DNA of 64,000 nucleotides. Source: Sabethes cyaneus. Its lineage: Eukaryota; Arthropoda; Insecta; Diptera; Culicidae. This document shows positions 24,287-34,944 of the stretch, piece after piece (positions within the stretch are counted from its first letter, which is position 1; every line of letters starts with the position of its first letter). The position numbers were made by a program, and so were the translations under genes. The stretch lies in contig NC_071354.1 in the NCBI RefSeq assembly GCF_943734655.1, positions 176,362,411 to 176,426,410 of the forward strand. Reading direction: 5' to 3'. The notes under the pieces are model-generated. The model was not told where the DNA came from, did not search any database, and was given only the letters and a program-made list of their open reading frames with translations.

Positions 24287-27178
24287 TTAGCGGGAATTAA
24301 AGCCGGATGCTTTGCTTGATAGGGTAACTGGGACTACTCTCAACACTCTCTCTGGGTCTAAAAACGGGCTCATCAGGTGAATCGAGGACTGTTTTGAGAC
24401 GGTTTCACCTTTCTGAAACTGGGTGGCTTCTTCGACTGTTTGTGCCCCACCAATGAAACCGTAGACATAAAAACATTTCTTAAGAGCCTGTGCATCGGCC
24501 GGATATGGTTCGCCTTCGTCTGTCGCTAGCTGCTGGAGAGTACGGGTCGCAAGAAATGTTGAAGGAGCTAAACCATAAATTACAGTTAGCAATTCGTAGG
24601 TTTGTACAGGTGGTTCTGGTGAAAAGCGCCATAAAATGCGCTGCAACGGGGTATCTTCCGGATGAACGAGTACTTGTCTGTATATTTTAGCAATATCTCC
24701 GACTAGAGCAACTGGGAATGTGCGAAACCGTAAGATGATACTGAGAAGATCGTCCTGCACCACGGGGCCTACGCAAAGAGCTTCATTAAGCGAGAAACCG
24801 GTAGAAGTTTTTGCAGAGCCGTCGAAAACGACTCGAACCTTGGTTGTCGAACTTGCTTCCTTAATTACGGGGTGGTGAGGTAAATAATTAGCTCGAGAGT
24901 TGTGTTCTTCGTCCTCTTTGATCAACTGCATATGGCCAAGGGAGAGATACTCTCGCATGAACTGGTGAAAATCAACCTTAAGTAGTGGGTTTCGCTGCAG
25001 CCGTCTTTCAAGTAATTCAAATCGTCTCATAGCAGCAGATTTTGACTCACCTAACATTGATTCGAAGTCAGGTTTCTTGGGGTAGCGTACAAAATAGCGT
25101 CCTTCAGGATTTCGGGAAACAGTAGCCTGGTACAGGGTTTCCCATTGCGTCTCCTCAACCGAGTAGTTGCCTTCAGTGGTAAGTTCTTCAGTTTTCCAAA
25201 AACGTTCGATGCTGTCTTCCAGAGAGATATTCGAAACTAATACGGTATTGCAGACTGCCGAAGAAGAAACTGGTGAAGAAAGAACAGGACTTGCAGAGCC
25301 AACAATAGTCCATCCGAAGACGCTGTCTACTAAAAGCGGTAGATTTTTGTCCAACTGAATACGCGCAGAACTGGGAAAGAACGAATAGAAATGTCTGGCT
25401 CCTAATACCATATCGATTAGTTGACTCTTGTTGAACGATGGATCTGCCAGGAACAATCCCTTGGGAATTTTCCATCCAGTTGTAGAAATATCCTGAGAAG
25501 GAAGATTTGCCGTTACCTTATCCATTACTAGGAAACTTACACCGCAAGAAAAATCATCCCGTCTAGAATGGATTTGGGCAAACACTGATTCCCGAACCGG
25601 CTTACAAAGTTTACCGGCTCCCTGTACGGTAACATTAACACGATCCCTTCTTAAGCGAAGAATTTGAGCCATTCGATCTGTGATGAGATTTGGCTGCGAT
25701 GCGCTGTCCAACAGAGCGCGAGCCAGATGCGTATGTCCGAAGGCGTCGATTACCTTCACGATCACAGTGAGCAGGAAAACATTCTCTCTTGGATGCTGGA
25801 CAGCGGAGCTGACTTCCACTTCTGGAACATTTTCGGTAGCTGGAACTGAAGACTGGGCCGACGCGGTTGCTGCAGTAAGTTCGTCAGGTTGCGAATTCTC
25901 CGGTAGAGTAGAACTTGAAGCAGTTGCTTCGATGGTCCTTCGTAATCCGTCACCTTGCGTAGAATGCAGTAGAGTATGATGACGACGATTGCATTTATGA
26001 CAACTGGAGTTGGATAAACAATTGCGAACCATGTGGCCAGTTTTCAAACAATTATGACAAAGTCGTTTGGATTGAACGAGTTGCTGACGTTCACCAAACG
26101 TAAGCTGGTTAAACTTTGGGCATTTTATCGCCATGTGCGGTTGACCGCAAACACCACATCTTTCTGTGGGTTTGGATCCTACTGAATTTGCTGTAGACGA
26201 GTAGGAAGACAAACGATATTGCGAGTGAAAGGGTCGCTTTGATGTGTTAGCTGGCGTAACAGAAGCAGGATTGGAAGCGTGGTTATGATTCACTGATATT
26301 GAATCCAAAACTCTGGTCCTTCTTTGGAGGAAATCGATTAAGCAGGTGTAATCAGGATTCTCTACAGTCGAGGCATGGTTTTCCCATTCTCGAAGAGTGC
26401 TGTCATGCAGGCGGGTACACAGAAGATGCTCCAAGATGGTACCCCACGAACCGGTTGGCTCGCCCAGTTGATGAAGAATTTTAACGTACCGCTCGAACTC
26501 GTCTACTAACCCATGTAACGTTGTAGCGGACTCCTTTTTCATGCACGGAATGTCGAAGAGTGCCTGCAGATGCCGTTTTTTAAGTAAATAATCGTTGGAA
26601 TAACGCCCTTCTAATGTCTGCCAGGCCAAAGCGTAGTTGGCAGAGCTAATTCCAATCGATTCGATCAATTTAGCAGCTTCTCCCTTTATAGCTGCACGCA
26701 GGTAATGAAACTTTTGAATATCCGGAACTTCACTGTTTGAATGTATCAACGCTAGGAAAGTGTCGTGAAAAGCAAGCCACTGCTTATAATCACCATCGAA
26801 TTCCGGAAGAGAAATTGTTGGCAACTTGATGCCCGAGAGAGTGGAGGAAGACCGAGAGGGCTGAGGGCTCTGACTAGCAGGAACAGAAGGCAATTTCGAA
26901 ATTAGACTGGCTTTTATTGTGAAGAGACGGGATTCAAAATCGGCACGTGCCGCTGCATGCTCCGCTTGACCCTCTGGACTGGCTTCAATGTCCTCTAATT
27001 GAGCCTGCACGGCCTCTAAGTTATCCCATATTCCGGAAAGATATTGTAACCTTAATGTTACCTGCGTTTGGTCTCGTTGAACGTCGAAATCAGCATCAAA
27101 AGCCTCTGCCCGACCCAGCGATGCTAGCAGCGTAGATCTCCGGGAACGCAGCTGCCTTTCTAGTTGCTGATCCGCCAT
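24287..27178 (-). CDS. BEL/Pao Gag-protease-partial RT
   Basis: The first ATG of the frame is at 27176-27178 (MADQQLERQLRSRRS) and gives about 963 residues. Gag comes first with a DUF1759-like block (LPTISLPEFDGDYKQWLAF), then Cys-rich knuckles: CGVCGQPHMAIKC and CHNCLKTGHMVRNC, followed by CHKC. A retropepsin-like domain with LLDSASQPNLI supplies the protease Asp. RT follows (VRVVFDGSAKT, LVGDIAKIYRQV, ELLTVIYGLAPS), but the YVDD box reads YVYG at 24458-24469, so both catalytic Asp codons are changed. Just after it (near 24410) the frame jumps to SPFLDPERVLRV, normally found before integrase. RT thumb and RNase H are therefore deleted, by rough comparison with usual BEL Pol length several hundred residues. 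The protein cannot reverse-transcribe but could still form particles. Confidence 0.92.
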   Translation of the reverse strand: MADQQLERQLRSRRSTLLASLGRAEAFDADFDVQRDQTQVTLRLQYLSGIWDNLEAVQAQLEDIEASPEGQAEHAAARADFESRLFTIKASLISKLPSVPASQSPQPSRSSSTLSGIKLPTISLPEFDGDYKQWLAFHDTFLALIHSNSEVPDIQKFHYLRAAIKGEAAKLIESIGISSANYALAWQTLEGRYSNDYLLKKRHLQALFDIPCMKKESATTLHGLVDEFERYVKILHQLGEPTGSWGTILEHLLCTRLHDSTLREWENHASTVENPDYTCLIDFLQRRTRVLDSISVNHNHASNPASVTPANTSKRPFHSQYRLSSYSSTANSVGSKPTERCGVCGQPHMAIKCPKFNQLTFGERQQLVQSKRLCHNCLKTGHMVRNCLSNSSCHKCNRRHHTLLHSTQGDGLRRTIEATASSSTLPENSQPDELTAATASAQSSVPATENVPEVEVSSAVQHPRENVFLLTVIVKVIDAFGHTHLARALLDSASQPNLITDRMAQILRLRRDRVNVTVQGAGKLCKPVRESVFAQIHSRRDDFSCGVSFLVMDKVTANLPSQDISTTGWKIPKGLFLADPSFNKSQLIDMVLGARHFYSFFPSSARIQLDKNLPLLVDSVFGWTIVGSASPVLSSPVSSSAVCNTVLVSNISLEDSIERFWKTEELTTEGNYSVEETQWETLYQATVSRNPEGRYFVRYPKKPDFESMLGESKSAAMRRFELLERRLQRNPLLKVDFHQFMREYLSLGHMQLIKEDEEHNSRANYLPHHPVIKEASSTTKVRVVFDGSAKTSTGFSLNEALCVGPVVQDDLLSIILRFRTFPVALVGDIAKIYRQVLVHPEDTPLQRILWRFSPEPPVQTYELLTVIYGLAPSTFLATRTLQQLATDEGEPYPADAQALKKCFYVYGFIGGAQTVEEATQFQKGETVSKQSSIHLMSPFLDPERVLRVVPVTLSSKASGFNSR

Positions 27179-27892
27179 GTTGATAAGCGGCACGATGAAT
27201 TAAACTGGATATGAAACAGCCGAACGACCTGTAGAACGAAAGACCACAAGTAGACCCACAAAAGGGTAGAAAAATGCTTGGAAAGGTGCTCACCTTTGCC
27301 AAGGCTAATTATGCCTTGTATAAATTTCAGCCAACAGGAACAAATATGAATACCGGATTCACCGGTTCGAATAGCAGGATGCAGAAAAGCCAAGAAATTC
27401 CACAGCACAATGAAACTGGAACTACAGCTCGTTGAAAATTTCGAAAAATCCTCCGAATTTGTCGTAGCAGGTAGAAAAGCGTTAATTCCCACTGCTTGGG
27501 ACGCCACAGCAAGATAATGGTCGTATTGTAGTCCTATTGTTGTCCAGATCGATGAAAGCGTCACTTTGTATTATGAACAATGGTGATTCGTAGTATAATA
27601 GCACTTTGTAGCAGGAACAATGATGCCTCGTGGCGGGAACAATAGCACTTTATATCAGGAACAATGGAACTTTGCAACAGGAACAATAGCGATGAGTGCC
27701 AGCCGATGCCAGCAGAACAATCAGGAATAGTTCCGATCCACGTGAAGCATGAAAGAACAAAAGCAGAATCTAAAGGGCACCTGCGATACCCGCGAACTTC
27801 ATTGGACAGGTCGTTACCTTACGCCCGATAAATCGAGCCTTGTAGAAAAATTAAACAGCTACTGGATGCGCCAAACAGCAAGTAACCAGTCA

Positions 27893-27910
27893 ATCCTGGT
27901 CACGGCACCA
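27893..27910 (-). other. Primer-binding site (tRNA-complementary)
   Basis: Six bases inside the 5' LTR, the minus strand reads TGGTGCCGTGACC, beginning with TGG as required to pair with a tRNA 3' CCA. The tRNA species is not assigned. Confidence 0.75.
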
Positions 27911-27916
27911 AAATTG

Positions 27917-28405
27917 TGTTGGCGCTTGCCCTACGTTGTGTATTTTGAAGGAAAAAAGGAGACGACGATAGCCGGCAGCAAGCGTGTATAGCAGGCGGGA
28001 ACGACGACAGCCGGCGGCTGCTGGATAATAACCACCAAAGAGGATGGTAGTGGATCGGAAATTTCACTGTTACAGAACATCACTTAAGTCACCGTATTAG
28101 GCACTATAACTTAGAGATTTATTTCAGGCTAAACGGGTTCAACTAATAACTAACTACACAGGCAAGTATTGCAGAGTGGTAAGTATATTTGATTGCAGGA
28201 TAACGAAGACGCAAGTTTTGCGTTCACTCTTGCTACTGGTTCGATCTGGACTGACTATCGTCCGATCGCTACCGAAATTATTATGCGGCTGACGGGTTGC
28301 CAGAAGGGCTGCAAAACTGGTCTAAATGTACGCCCGTTAGCACCAATCTGCTACAGGATGCAATTCTACCGCCAGTGCGGTCGATTTTACTTCTAAGTCT
28401 CAACA
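27917..28405 (-). repeat. 5' LTR of the BEL/Pao element
   Basis: 489 bp, identical to 22457-22945. It should carry the promoter and polyadenylation signals of the element; no TATA box was pinned down. Confidence 0.95.
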
Positions 28406-28410
28406 CCGCT
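28406..28410. repeat. Target-site duplication, right copy (CCGCT)
   Basis: Matches 22452-22456 exactly. Confidence 0.9.
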
Positions 28411-28543
28411 ATATTTGGCACAATGTAATAGACATAGACATTTGACACAATGCTTGCACAGGCAAGCATAATTCCGTTGACAGTTTATCTTTGTGTGACC
28501 CTTCATCCTGCACTCAGGTTACTGGTCGATTGTCTACCGCACT

Positions 28544-28948
28544 CCCAAGTAACACACAAAACAAGTTAGAAAATAATCTTCATGGCAAGTAGTCGTTTAA
28601 GAGTACTATAAACGTACTTTGAAAACATGTGTCGTTATTATTAAGGTTTTGAGATGTTTTATGATAACATGAATATATTTGACAGCTCATTTCAAATGAA
28701 TAATGTTTGTTTTTGTCAACATGTCAACACGAAGTTTTTATTATGTCTCCATTACTAAATTTAAACAACTGGAAGAACAAGTTGTAGCTTACGCTATAAT
28801 AACGTTTTAAAATGGTATGAAATAACCTGATACATACTTCTTTCAATTGTTGTTTCATTAGACTTCAATTTTTTGCGCTTTTCTGGTAATAGAGAAGTTC
28901 TGATGTATGTAATGTTATACTATTCTATAACAAGCTGTGTTGCTTGGG
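28544..28948. mobile_element. MITE with CCCAAGYAACAC ends, 405 bp
   Basis: The left end CCCAAGTAACACACAAAAC and the inverted right end CCCAAGCAACACAGC continue with similar TAGAA words. The ends resemble those of the foldback family at 2.4 and 14-15.6 kb. The target duplication is not clear. The (CCAT)n tract starts about 48 bp after it. Confidence 0.6.
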
Positions 28949-28996
28949 CTGGAGGATAGCGATAACCTGCTCAAAATCTCAGCTGGTTCCGCTCCA

Positions 28997-31540
28997 CCAT
29001 CCATCCATCCATCCATCCATCCATCCATCCATCCATCCATCCATCCATCCATCCATCCATCCATCCATCCATCCATCCATCCATCCATCCATCCATCCAT
29101 CCATCCATCCATCCATCCATCCATCCATCCATCCATCCATCCATCCATCCATCCATCCATCCATCCATCCATCCATCCATCCATCCATCCATCCATCCAT
29201 CCATCCATCCATCCATCCATCCATCCATCCATCCATCCATCCATCCATCCATCCATCCATCCATCCATCCATCCATCCATCCATCCATCCATCCATCCAT
29301 CCATCCATCCATCCATCCATCCATCCATCCATCCATCCATCCATCCATCCATCCATCCATCCATCCATCCATCCATCCATCCATCCATCCATCCATCCAT
29401 CCATCCATCCATCCATCCATCCATCCATCCATCCATCCATCCATCCATCCATCCATCCATCCATCCATCCATCCATCCATCCATCCATCCATCCATCCAT
29501 CCATCCATCCATCCATCCATCCATCCATCCATCCATCCATCCATCCATCCATCCATCCATCCATCCATCCATCCATCCATCCATCCATCCATCCATCCAT
29601 CCATCCATCCATCCATCCATCCATCCATCCATCCATCCATCCATCCATCCATCCATCCATCCATCCATCCATCCATCCATCCATCCATCCATCCATCCAT
29701 CCATCCATCCATCCATCCATCCATCCATCCATCCATCCATCCATCCATCCATCCATCCATCCATCCATCCATCCATCCATCCATCCATCCATCCATCCAT
29801 CCATCCATCCATCCATCCATCCATCCATCCATCCATCCATCCATCCATCCATCCATCCATCCATCCATCCATCCATCCATCCATCCATCCATCCATCCAT
29901 CCATCCATCCATCCATCCATCCATCCATCCATCCATCCATCCATCCATCCATCCATCCATCCATCCATCCATCCATCCATCCATCCATCCATCCATCCAT
30001 CCATCCATCCATCCATCCATCCATCCATCCATCCATCCATCCATCCATCCATCCATCCATCCATCCATCCATCCATCCATCCATCCATCCATCCATCCAT
30101 CCATCCATCCATCCATCCATCCATCCATCCATCCATCCATCCATCCATCCATCCATCCATCCATCCATCCATCCATCCATCCATCCATCCATCCATCCAT
30201 CCATCCATCCATCCATCCATCCATCCATCCATCCATCCATCCATCCATCCATCCATCCATCCATCCATCCATCCATCCATCCATCCATCCATCCATCCAT
30301 CCATCCATCCATCCATCCATCCATCCATCCATCCATCCATCCATCCATCCATCCATCCATCCATCCATCCATCCATCCATCCATCCATCCATCCATCCAT
30401 CCATCCATCCATCCATCCATCCATCCATCCATCCATCCATCCATCCATCCATCCATCCATCCATCCATCCATCCATCCATCCATCCATCCATCCATCCAT
30501 CCATCCATCCATCCATCCATCCATCCATCCATCCATCCATCCATCCATCCATCCATCCATCCATCCATCCATCCATCCATCCATCCATCCATCCATCCAT
30601 CCATCCATCCATCCATCCATCCATCCATCCATCCATCCATCCATCCATCCATCCATCCATCCATCCATCCATCCATCCATCCATCCATCCATCCATCCAT
30701 CCATCCATCCATCCATCCATCCATCCATCCATCCATCCATCCATCCATCCATCCATCCATCCATCCATCCATCCATCCATCCATCCATCCATCCATCCAT
30801 CCATCCATCCATCCATCCATCCATCCATCCATCCATCCATCCATCCATCCATCCATCCATCCATCCATCCATCCATCCATCCATCCATCCATCCATCCAT
30901 CCATCCATCCATCCATCCATCCATCCATCCATCCATCCATCCATCCATCCATCCATCCATCCATCCATCCATCCATCCATCCATCCATCCATCCATCCAT
31001 CCATCCATCCATCCATCCATCCATCCATCCATCCATCCATCCATCCATCCATCCATCCATCCATCCATCCATCCATCCATCCATCCATCCATCCATCCAT
31101 CCATCCATCCATCCATCCATCCATCCATCCATCCATCCATCCATCCATCCATCCATCCATCCATCCATCCATCCATCCATCCATCCATCCATCCATCCAT
31201 CCATCCATCCATCCATCCATCCATCCATCCATCCATCCATCCATCCATCCATCCATCCATCCATCCATCCATCCATCCATCCATCCATCCATCCATCCAT
31301 CCATCCATCCATCCATCCATCCATCCATCCATCCATCCATCCATCCATCCATCCATCCATCCATCCATCCATCCATCCATCCATCCATCCATCCATCCAT
31401 CCATCCATCCATCCATCCATCCATCCATCCATCCATCCATCCATCCATCCATCCATCCATCCATCCATCCATCCATCCATCCATCCATCCATCCATCCAT
31501 CCATCCATCCATCCATCCATCCATCCATCCATCCATCCAT
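28997..31540. repeat. (CCAT)n microsatellite, about 2.54 kb
   Basis: About 636 tandem units with no interruption that I could see. Because the 4-bp unit has no stop in any phase, frames of over 850 codons run on both strands (Ser-Ile-His-Pro; Met-Asp-Gly-Trp). These are not genes. Confidence 0.98.
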
Positions 31541-31955
31541 TCATCCATCGTTCTCATTCTCTCTCGTTCTCCTCCGTTCTCTCTCGTTCTCCTCCGTTCT
31601 CTCTCGTTCTCCTCCGTTCTCTCTCGTTCTCCTCCGTTATCTCTCGTTCTCCTCCGTTCTCTCTCGTACTCTCTCGTTCTCTCTCGTTCTCTCTCGTTCT
31701 CTCTCGTTCTCTCTCGTTCTCTCTCGTTCTCTCTCGTTCTCTCTCGTTCTCTATTGTTCTCTATCGTTCTCTCTCGTTCTCTCTCGTTCTCTCTCGTTCT
31801 CTCTCGTTCTTTCTCGTTTTCTCTCGTTCTCTATCGTTCTCTATCGTTCTCTCTCGTTCTCTCTCGTTCTCTCTTGTTCTCTTTAGTTCTCTCTCGTGTT
31901 CTTTGTCGTTTTCGCTCGTACTCTCTTGTTCTCTCTCATTCTCACGTTCTTTTCT
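31541..31955. repeat. CTCTCGTTCT decamer tandem repeat
   Basis: It follows the (CCAT)n tract almost directly. The first part alternates CTCTCGTTCT and CCTCCGTTCT (20-bp higher-order unit); the later part is more uniform with point changes and fades into a T-rich run by about 32080. Confidence 0.95.
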
Positions 31956-32083
31956 TCGTCTTCTAGTTTTCATTTTAGTTATTTTTCTGTCGTTCTTTTC
32001 ATCCTTCTTTTTTCCCATTTACTTGTTTTCTCTTTTTTCTCATTTTATCTTTCTCAATTTTTTTCCTTTTTTTCTCATTATTT

Positions 32084-32563
32084 TAGGCCATTGCAAATCA
32101 TTTTCAAAGTTTTTGTCCCCCCCCCCCCTCCTTGAAAATTGGCTTGAAAAATCGGGGGCAAAAAAATAATTTGTAGGATATTAGTTAAATTTTTTTTAAT
32201 TAATTGTCTGTGGGCTCTACAGCCTGAAAGCCCCGAAAAATGAGTGTACGATTTGAGTATAACGCTTCTAGCACGAAATAGAAATGGAATTCAAACAGTG
32301 GAGTTTCCGAAACTCGGGCAAAAAAATGTTCTTTCGTTTTTGTCTTTTTGTTCATAGATTTTCGCATTAAAAATAACAACGTATTTATTAAAAGCAAGAA
32401 TAGATTTGGTTTTCACGTTTAAAATTTAAGTAAAAATGCCTAAAATCCATTTTTTTTGCTCGATTAAAAAAAATTTTTTTTTCAGCCAACCCACCCCCCC
32501 CCTCCCTTTAGTATCCCAACACCGGAGGGACAAAAACTTTTTTAAATATTTGTAATGGGCTTA
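32084..32563. mobile_element. MITE-like element, copy 2 (inverse of 6948-7425)
   Basis: Starts TAGGCCATTGCAAATC and ends in the inverse ATTTGTAATGGGCTTA. The interior matches copy 1 in opposite orientation, including the C-run near one end and CACCCCCCCC near the other. Confidence 0.7.
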
Positions 32564-32974
32564 TTTCAAAATCAAAATTCAAAATCGCAATATTCATTTT
32601 TAATTTATGTCACTTCGATTGATTTTCTGTGTTACGTCTATCAAATTTTTGCATCTGTATTTTCTCTCAATAACTGCCTTTGACTTCCCGTAACTCTTTT
32701 CGCTTTCTCTTTCCCTCTTTGTCTTCTTTTTTCAATCGTCTTTCTTGTCTCTGCCTACTCTGTTTTCTACTCTGCCAATCTCTTCCGAATAATCAAGCCA
32801 ATTGGAAACCAAAGCTTGGCACGCACGATTAATAATGTAGCGACCGTACCTTGTACCTAACCCCAATTAGGAACTTAACGTTCAGGAAGACTAAATCTCA
32901 GTCAATTCATAGCAAATTCAAAATAGCGGCGTTGGTCAAGAAGTAGAACGGCCAACACTGGCATAAAATAAATA
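32564..32974. other. AT-rich stretch without recognised gene
   Basis: Low-complexity T/C-rich sequence, then unique-looking sequence. No feature supported. Confidence 0.4.
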
Positions 32975-34160
32975 AACATGTCCAAGAATGCGATTTTGTT
33001 GCGTCGTCTATCCCCAATTGCGAGAGAATTCGTAGGGCAGTATCAGGCGGGCTTTATGGGGTCCCCTGCTACTACGGATCAAATTTTTTACTCTCCGACA
33101 AATCCTCCAGAAATGTCGGAAGTACAACGTACCCACGCATCATATTTCCGTGGATTTCAGGGCAGTATACGATACAGTTAAACGCGAACAGCTATGGCAG
33201 CTGATGCACTAGTACGGTTATCCAGACAAACTGACGTGGCTGATCAAAGCTACCCTATAGCTAGTCATGCTACCTGCACGTTTTGGGGGCGCACAAGAGT
33301 TCTTGTGAATCGCGCAGAGGGTTGCAGTAAGGGGATGGGCTGTCCAGTATATTACTCAATGTCGCTATTGAAGGTGAGATCCGGCGAGCGGGCATCGAAA
33401 CGAGAGGAACGTTCTTCAGCAAGAGTAACCAACTCCAGCCTTCGCAGACGACCTCAACAATATTACTAGAAACTTTGAGACGGCGGAGACAATCTACGCC
33501 AGACTAAAAACTGTCGCTAGGAGGATAGGGTTACAAACCAATGCGTCGTGAATAATTCGTATATTTGCGATCACTGATCACCGCTGACAATAATACGAGT
33601 AAAAAGCTTCAACGACGCATTCACGCTAGAAATCGAGCCTACTTTTCCCTCCGCAAGACGCTTCGATGTAGGAGCATACGCCGCCGCATAAAGCTGGTGA
33701 TGTACAAAACGCTAATCAGATCGGTAGTCCTCTGCGGACTTAGGACAGTAACTTTGCTTATGGAAGACATACGTGCCCTTGCAGTAATTGAACGAAAAGT
33801 ATTGCGGACTATTTTTGGTGGAGTACAAACGGATAGCAGAGAGTGGCATAGGCGAATGAACCACAAGTTGCAAGCACTACGTGGAGAGATTCCCATCGTA
33901 CACCTGGCGAAATTTGGAAAACTATGATGGGTCACATCGCAGGGATGCTTGTTAACTGTGCAGTGAAATCCGTTCTCTTCAAGAACCCCACGGACACCAG
34001 AAATAGAGGGACCCAACGTGCTAGATGGCTTGCGTGTATCGAGACGCACAACGAATTGGTGATGAGTAGCCTAGGACCGAATACAGCGGAGAGGAATTCT
34101 TAATACGGCAAGAGCCACCCCGGCTCTCGGCTGGTAGAAGTAAGAAGTAAGTAAGAATGC
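32975..34160 (+). pseudogene. RTE-clade LINE relic with 3' tail
   Basis: Blocks in order and in shifting frames: REFVGQYQAGFM (about 33027-33060), a PTHHIFVDF-like motif A region (33130-33180), a G-M-G-C-P-V-Y palm segment, the active-site phrase AFADDLNNI (Asp codons 33447-33452), KTLRCRSIRRRIKL and YKTLIRSVVL (33655-33735), VIERKVLRTIFGGVQ (33787-33835), and GEIPIVHLAKFGKL (33880-33925). It ends with GAAGTAAGAAGTAAGTAAG, a short tandem tail typical of RTE LINEs. The FADD motif survives, but many stops and frameshifts disable the copy. The 5' part is missing. Confidence 0.8.
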
Positions 34161-34769
34161 GCTGCCCCGTTTCTCCGAAGGTGGGCGTTAATTAAAATTC
34201 AATAAAAAATGCAAAAAAGGGAACGAAAGAGGCACTCACGCGCGGGACGCATTTTAACTGGTGACAAAACAGGAAGAAGCGGTTCTCCCATGAAGAAAAT
34301 CGCCACGGAAAATAGAGTAGGTGGGGAAGTTTCTCAGGTCCGATAAGTTATGGTTAAAATTTACTGTTTGAAAAAAAAAATTCCCCAAATTCAAAGTGTA
34401 AAGTATTAATTTCGTAGGGCAACATGGGCTTCCCTGCAATAATAAAAAATAATGCAATTTGTCTCAATAAAAGGGGTTCAAAGAAAATTAAAATCATCAT
34501 TAATCATGGCCCCACAGAGAAGAAGCGTAAGTCCCATATGGTTTCTTTTATATACAAATGTTTTATAAAAATTATTAAAATATTAGATTCTTGGATAATT
34601 TATAGTTGATTTTATTCTATTTGTTACGCATATAAAGTGTGATCCTGTTAATTAAAAACTATTTTCGAGCGTCTTTGTAGAATTAGAAAGTAAGAATTTC
34701 TCCAAATTTTTCTCGTTTAAGTTCCTGTTGACATTGAAGGATTCAGTATTTTTATCAAAAAAGCTTTGG
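34161..34769. other. Stretch without recognised gene
   Basis: AT-rich; only short frames without known domains. Confidence 0.35.
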
Positions 34770-34944
34770 GTTTAAATGTCTTGAGCATTTCTTTGTCGAC
34801 AGACTTCACGGTCGTCTGTTACAGAGCAATTGTGGGGCTAGTGCAATGACTCTGCTGACTCTAACAGTATCGCCCAGCCGAGATTCGAATTTACGATGAC
34901 TGGTTTATTGGACCAGTATCGTACGTCGATGCTAACTAGACGAG
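34770..34944 (-). mobile_element. tRNA-like SINE, copy 1
   Basis: Read on the minus strand: a box-A-like GTCTAGTTAGCATCGACG, then a box-B-like AAATTCGAATCTCGG, then a body with GAGTCAGCAGAGTCATTGC, ACTAGCCCCACAATTG and GAAGTCTGTCGACAAAGA. The same modules in the same order occur at 36655-36870 on the plus strand. This architecture fits a Pol III SINE. Confidence 0.6.

Larger units (their letters stand above)
22457..28405 (-). mobile_element. BEL/Pao LTR retrotransposon, 5.95 kb, full-ended but internally deleted
   Basis: Two direct 489-bp LTRs (22457-22945 and 27917-28405) appear identical base for base. They start TGTT and end AACA. The 5-bp sequence CCGCT flanks the element (22452-22456 and 28406-28410). 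Coding runs on the minus strand, so the right LTR is the 5' LTR. A primer-binding-like site and a purine tract sit just inside the LTRs. Gag, protease and integrase are recognisable. Most of the RT thumb and RNase H region is missing and the RT active site is mutated. Identical LTRs mean a recent insertion, so the enzymes probably came from another copy. Confidence 0.95.

Noticed and set aside
28915..31966. Frames of 850-1009 codons on both strands
   Set aside because: A 4-bp unit without stops opens all phases; no gene needed.
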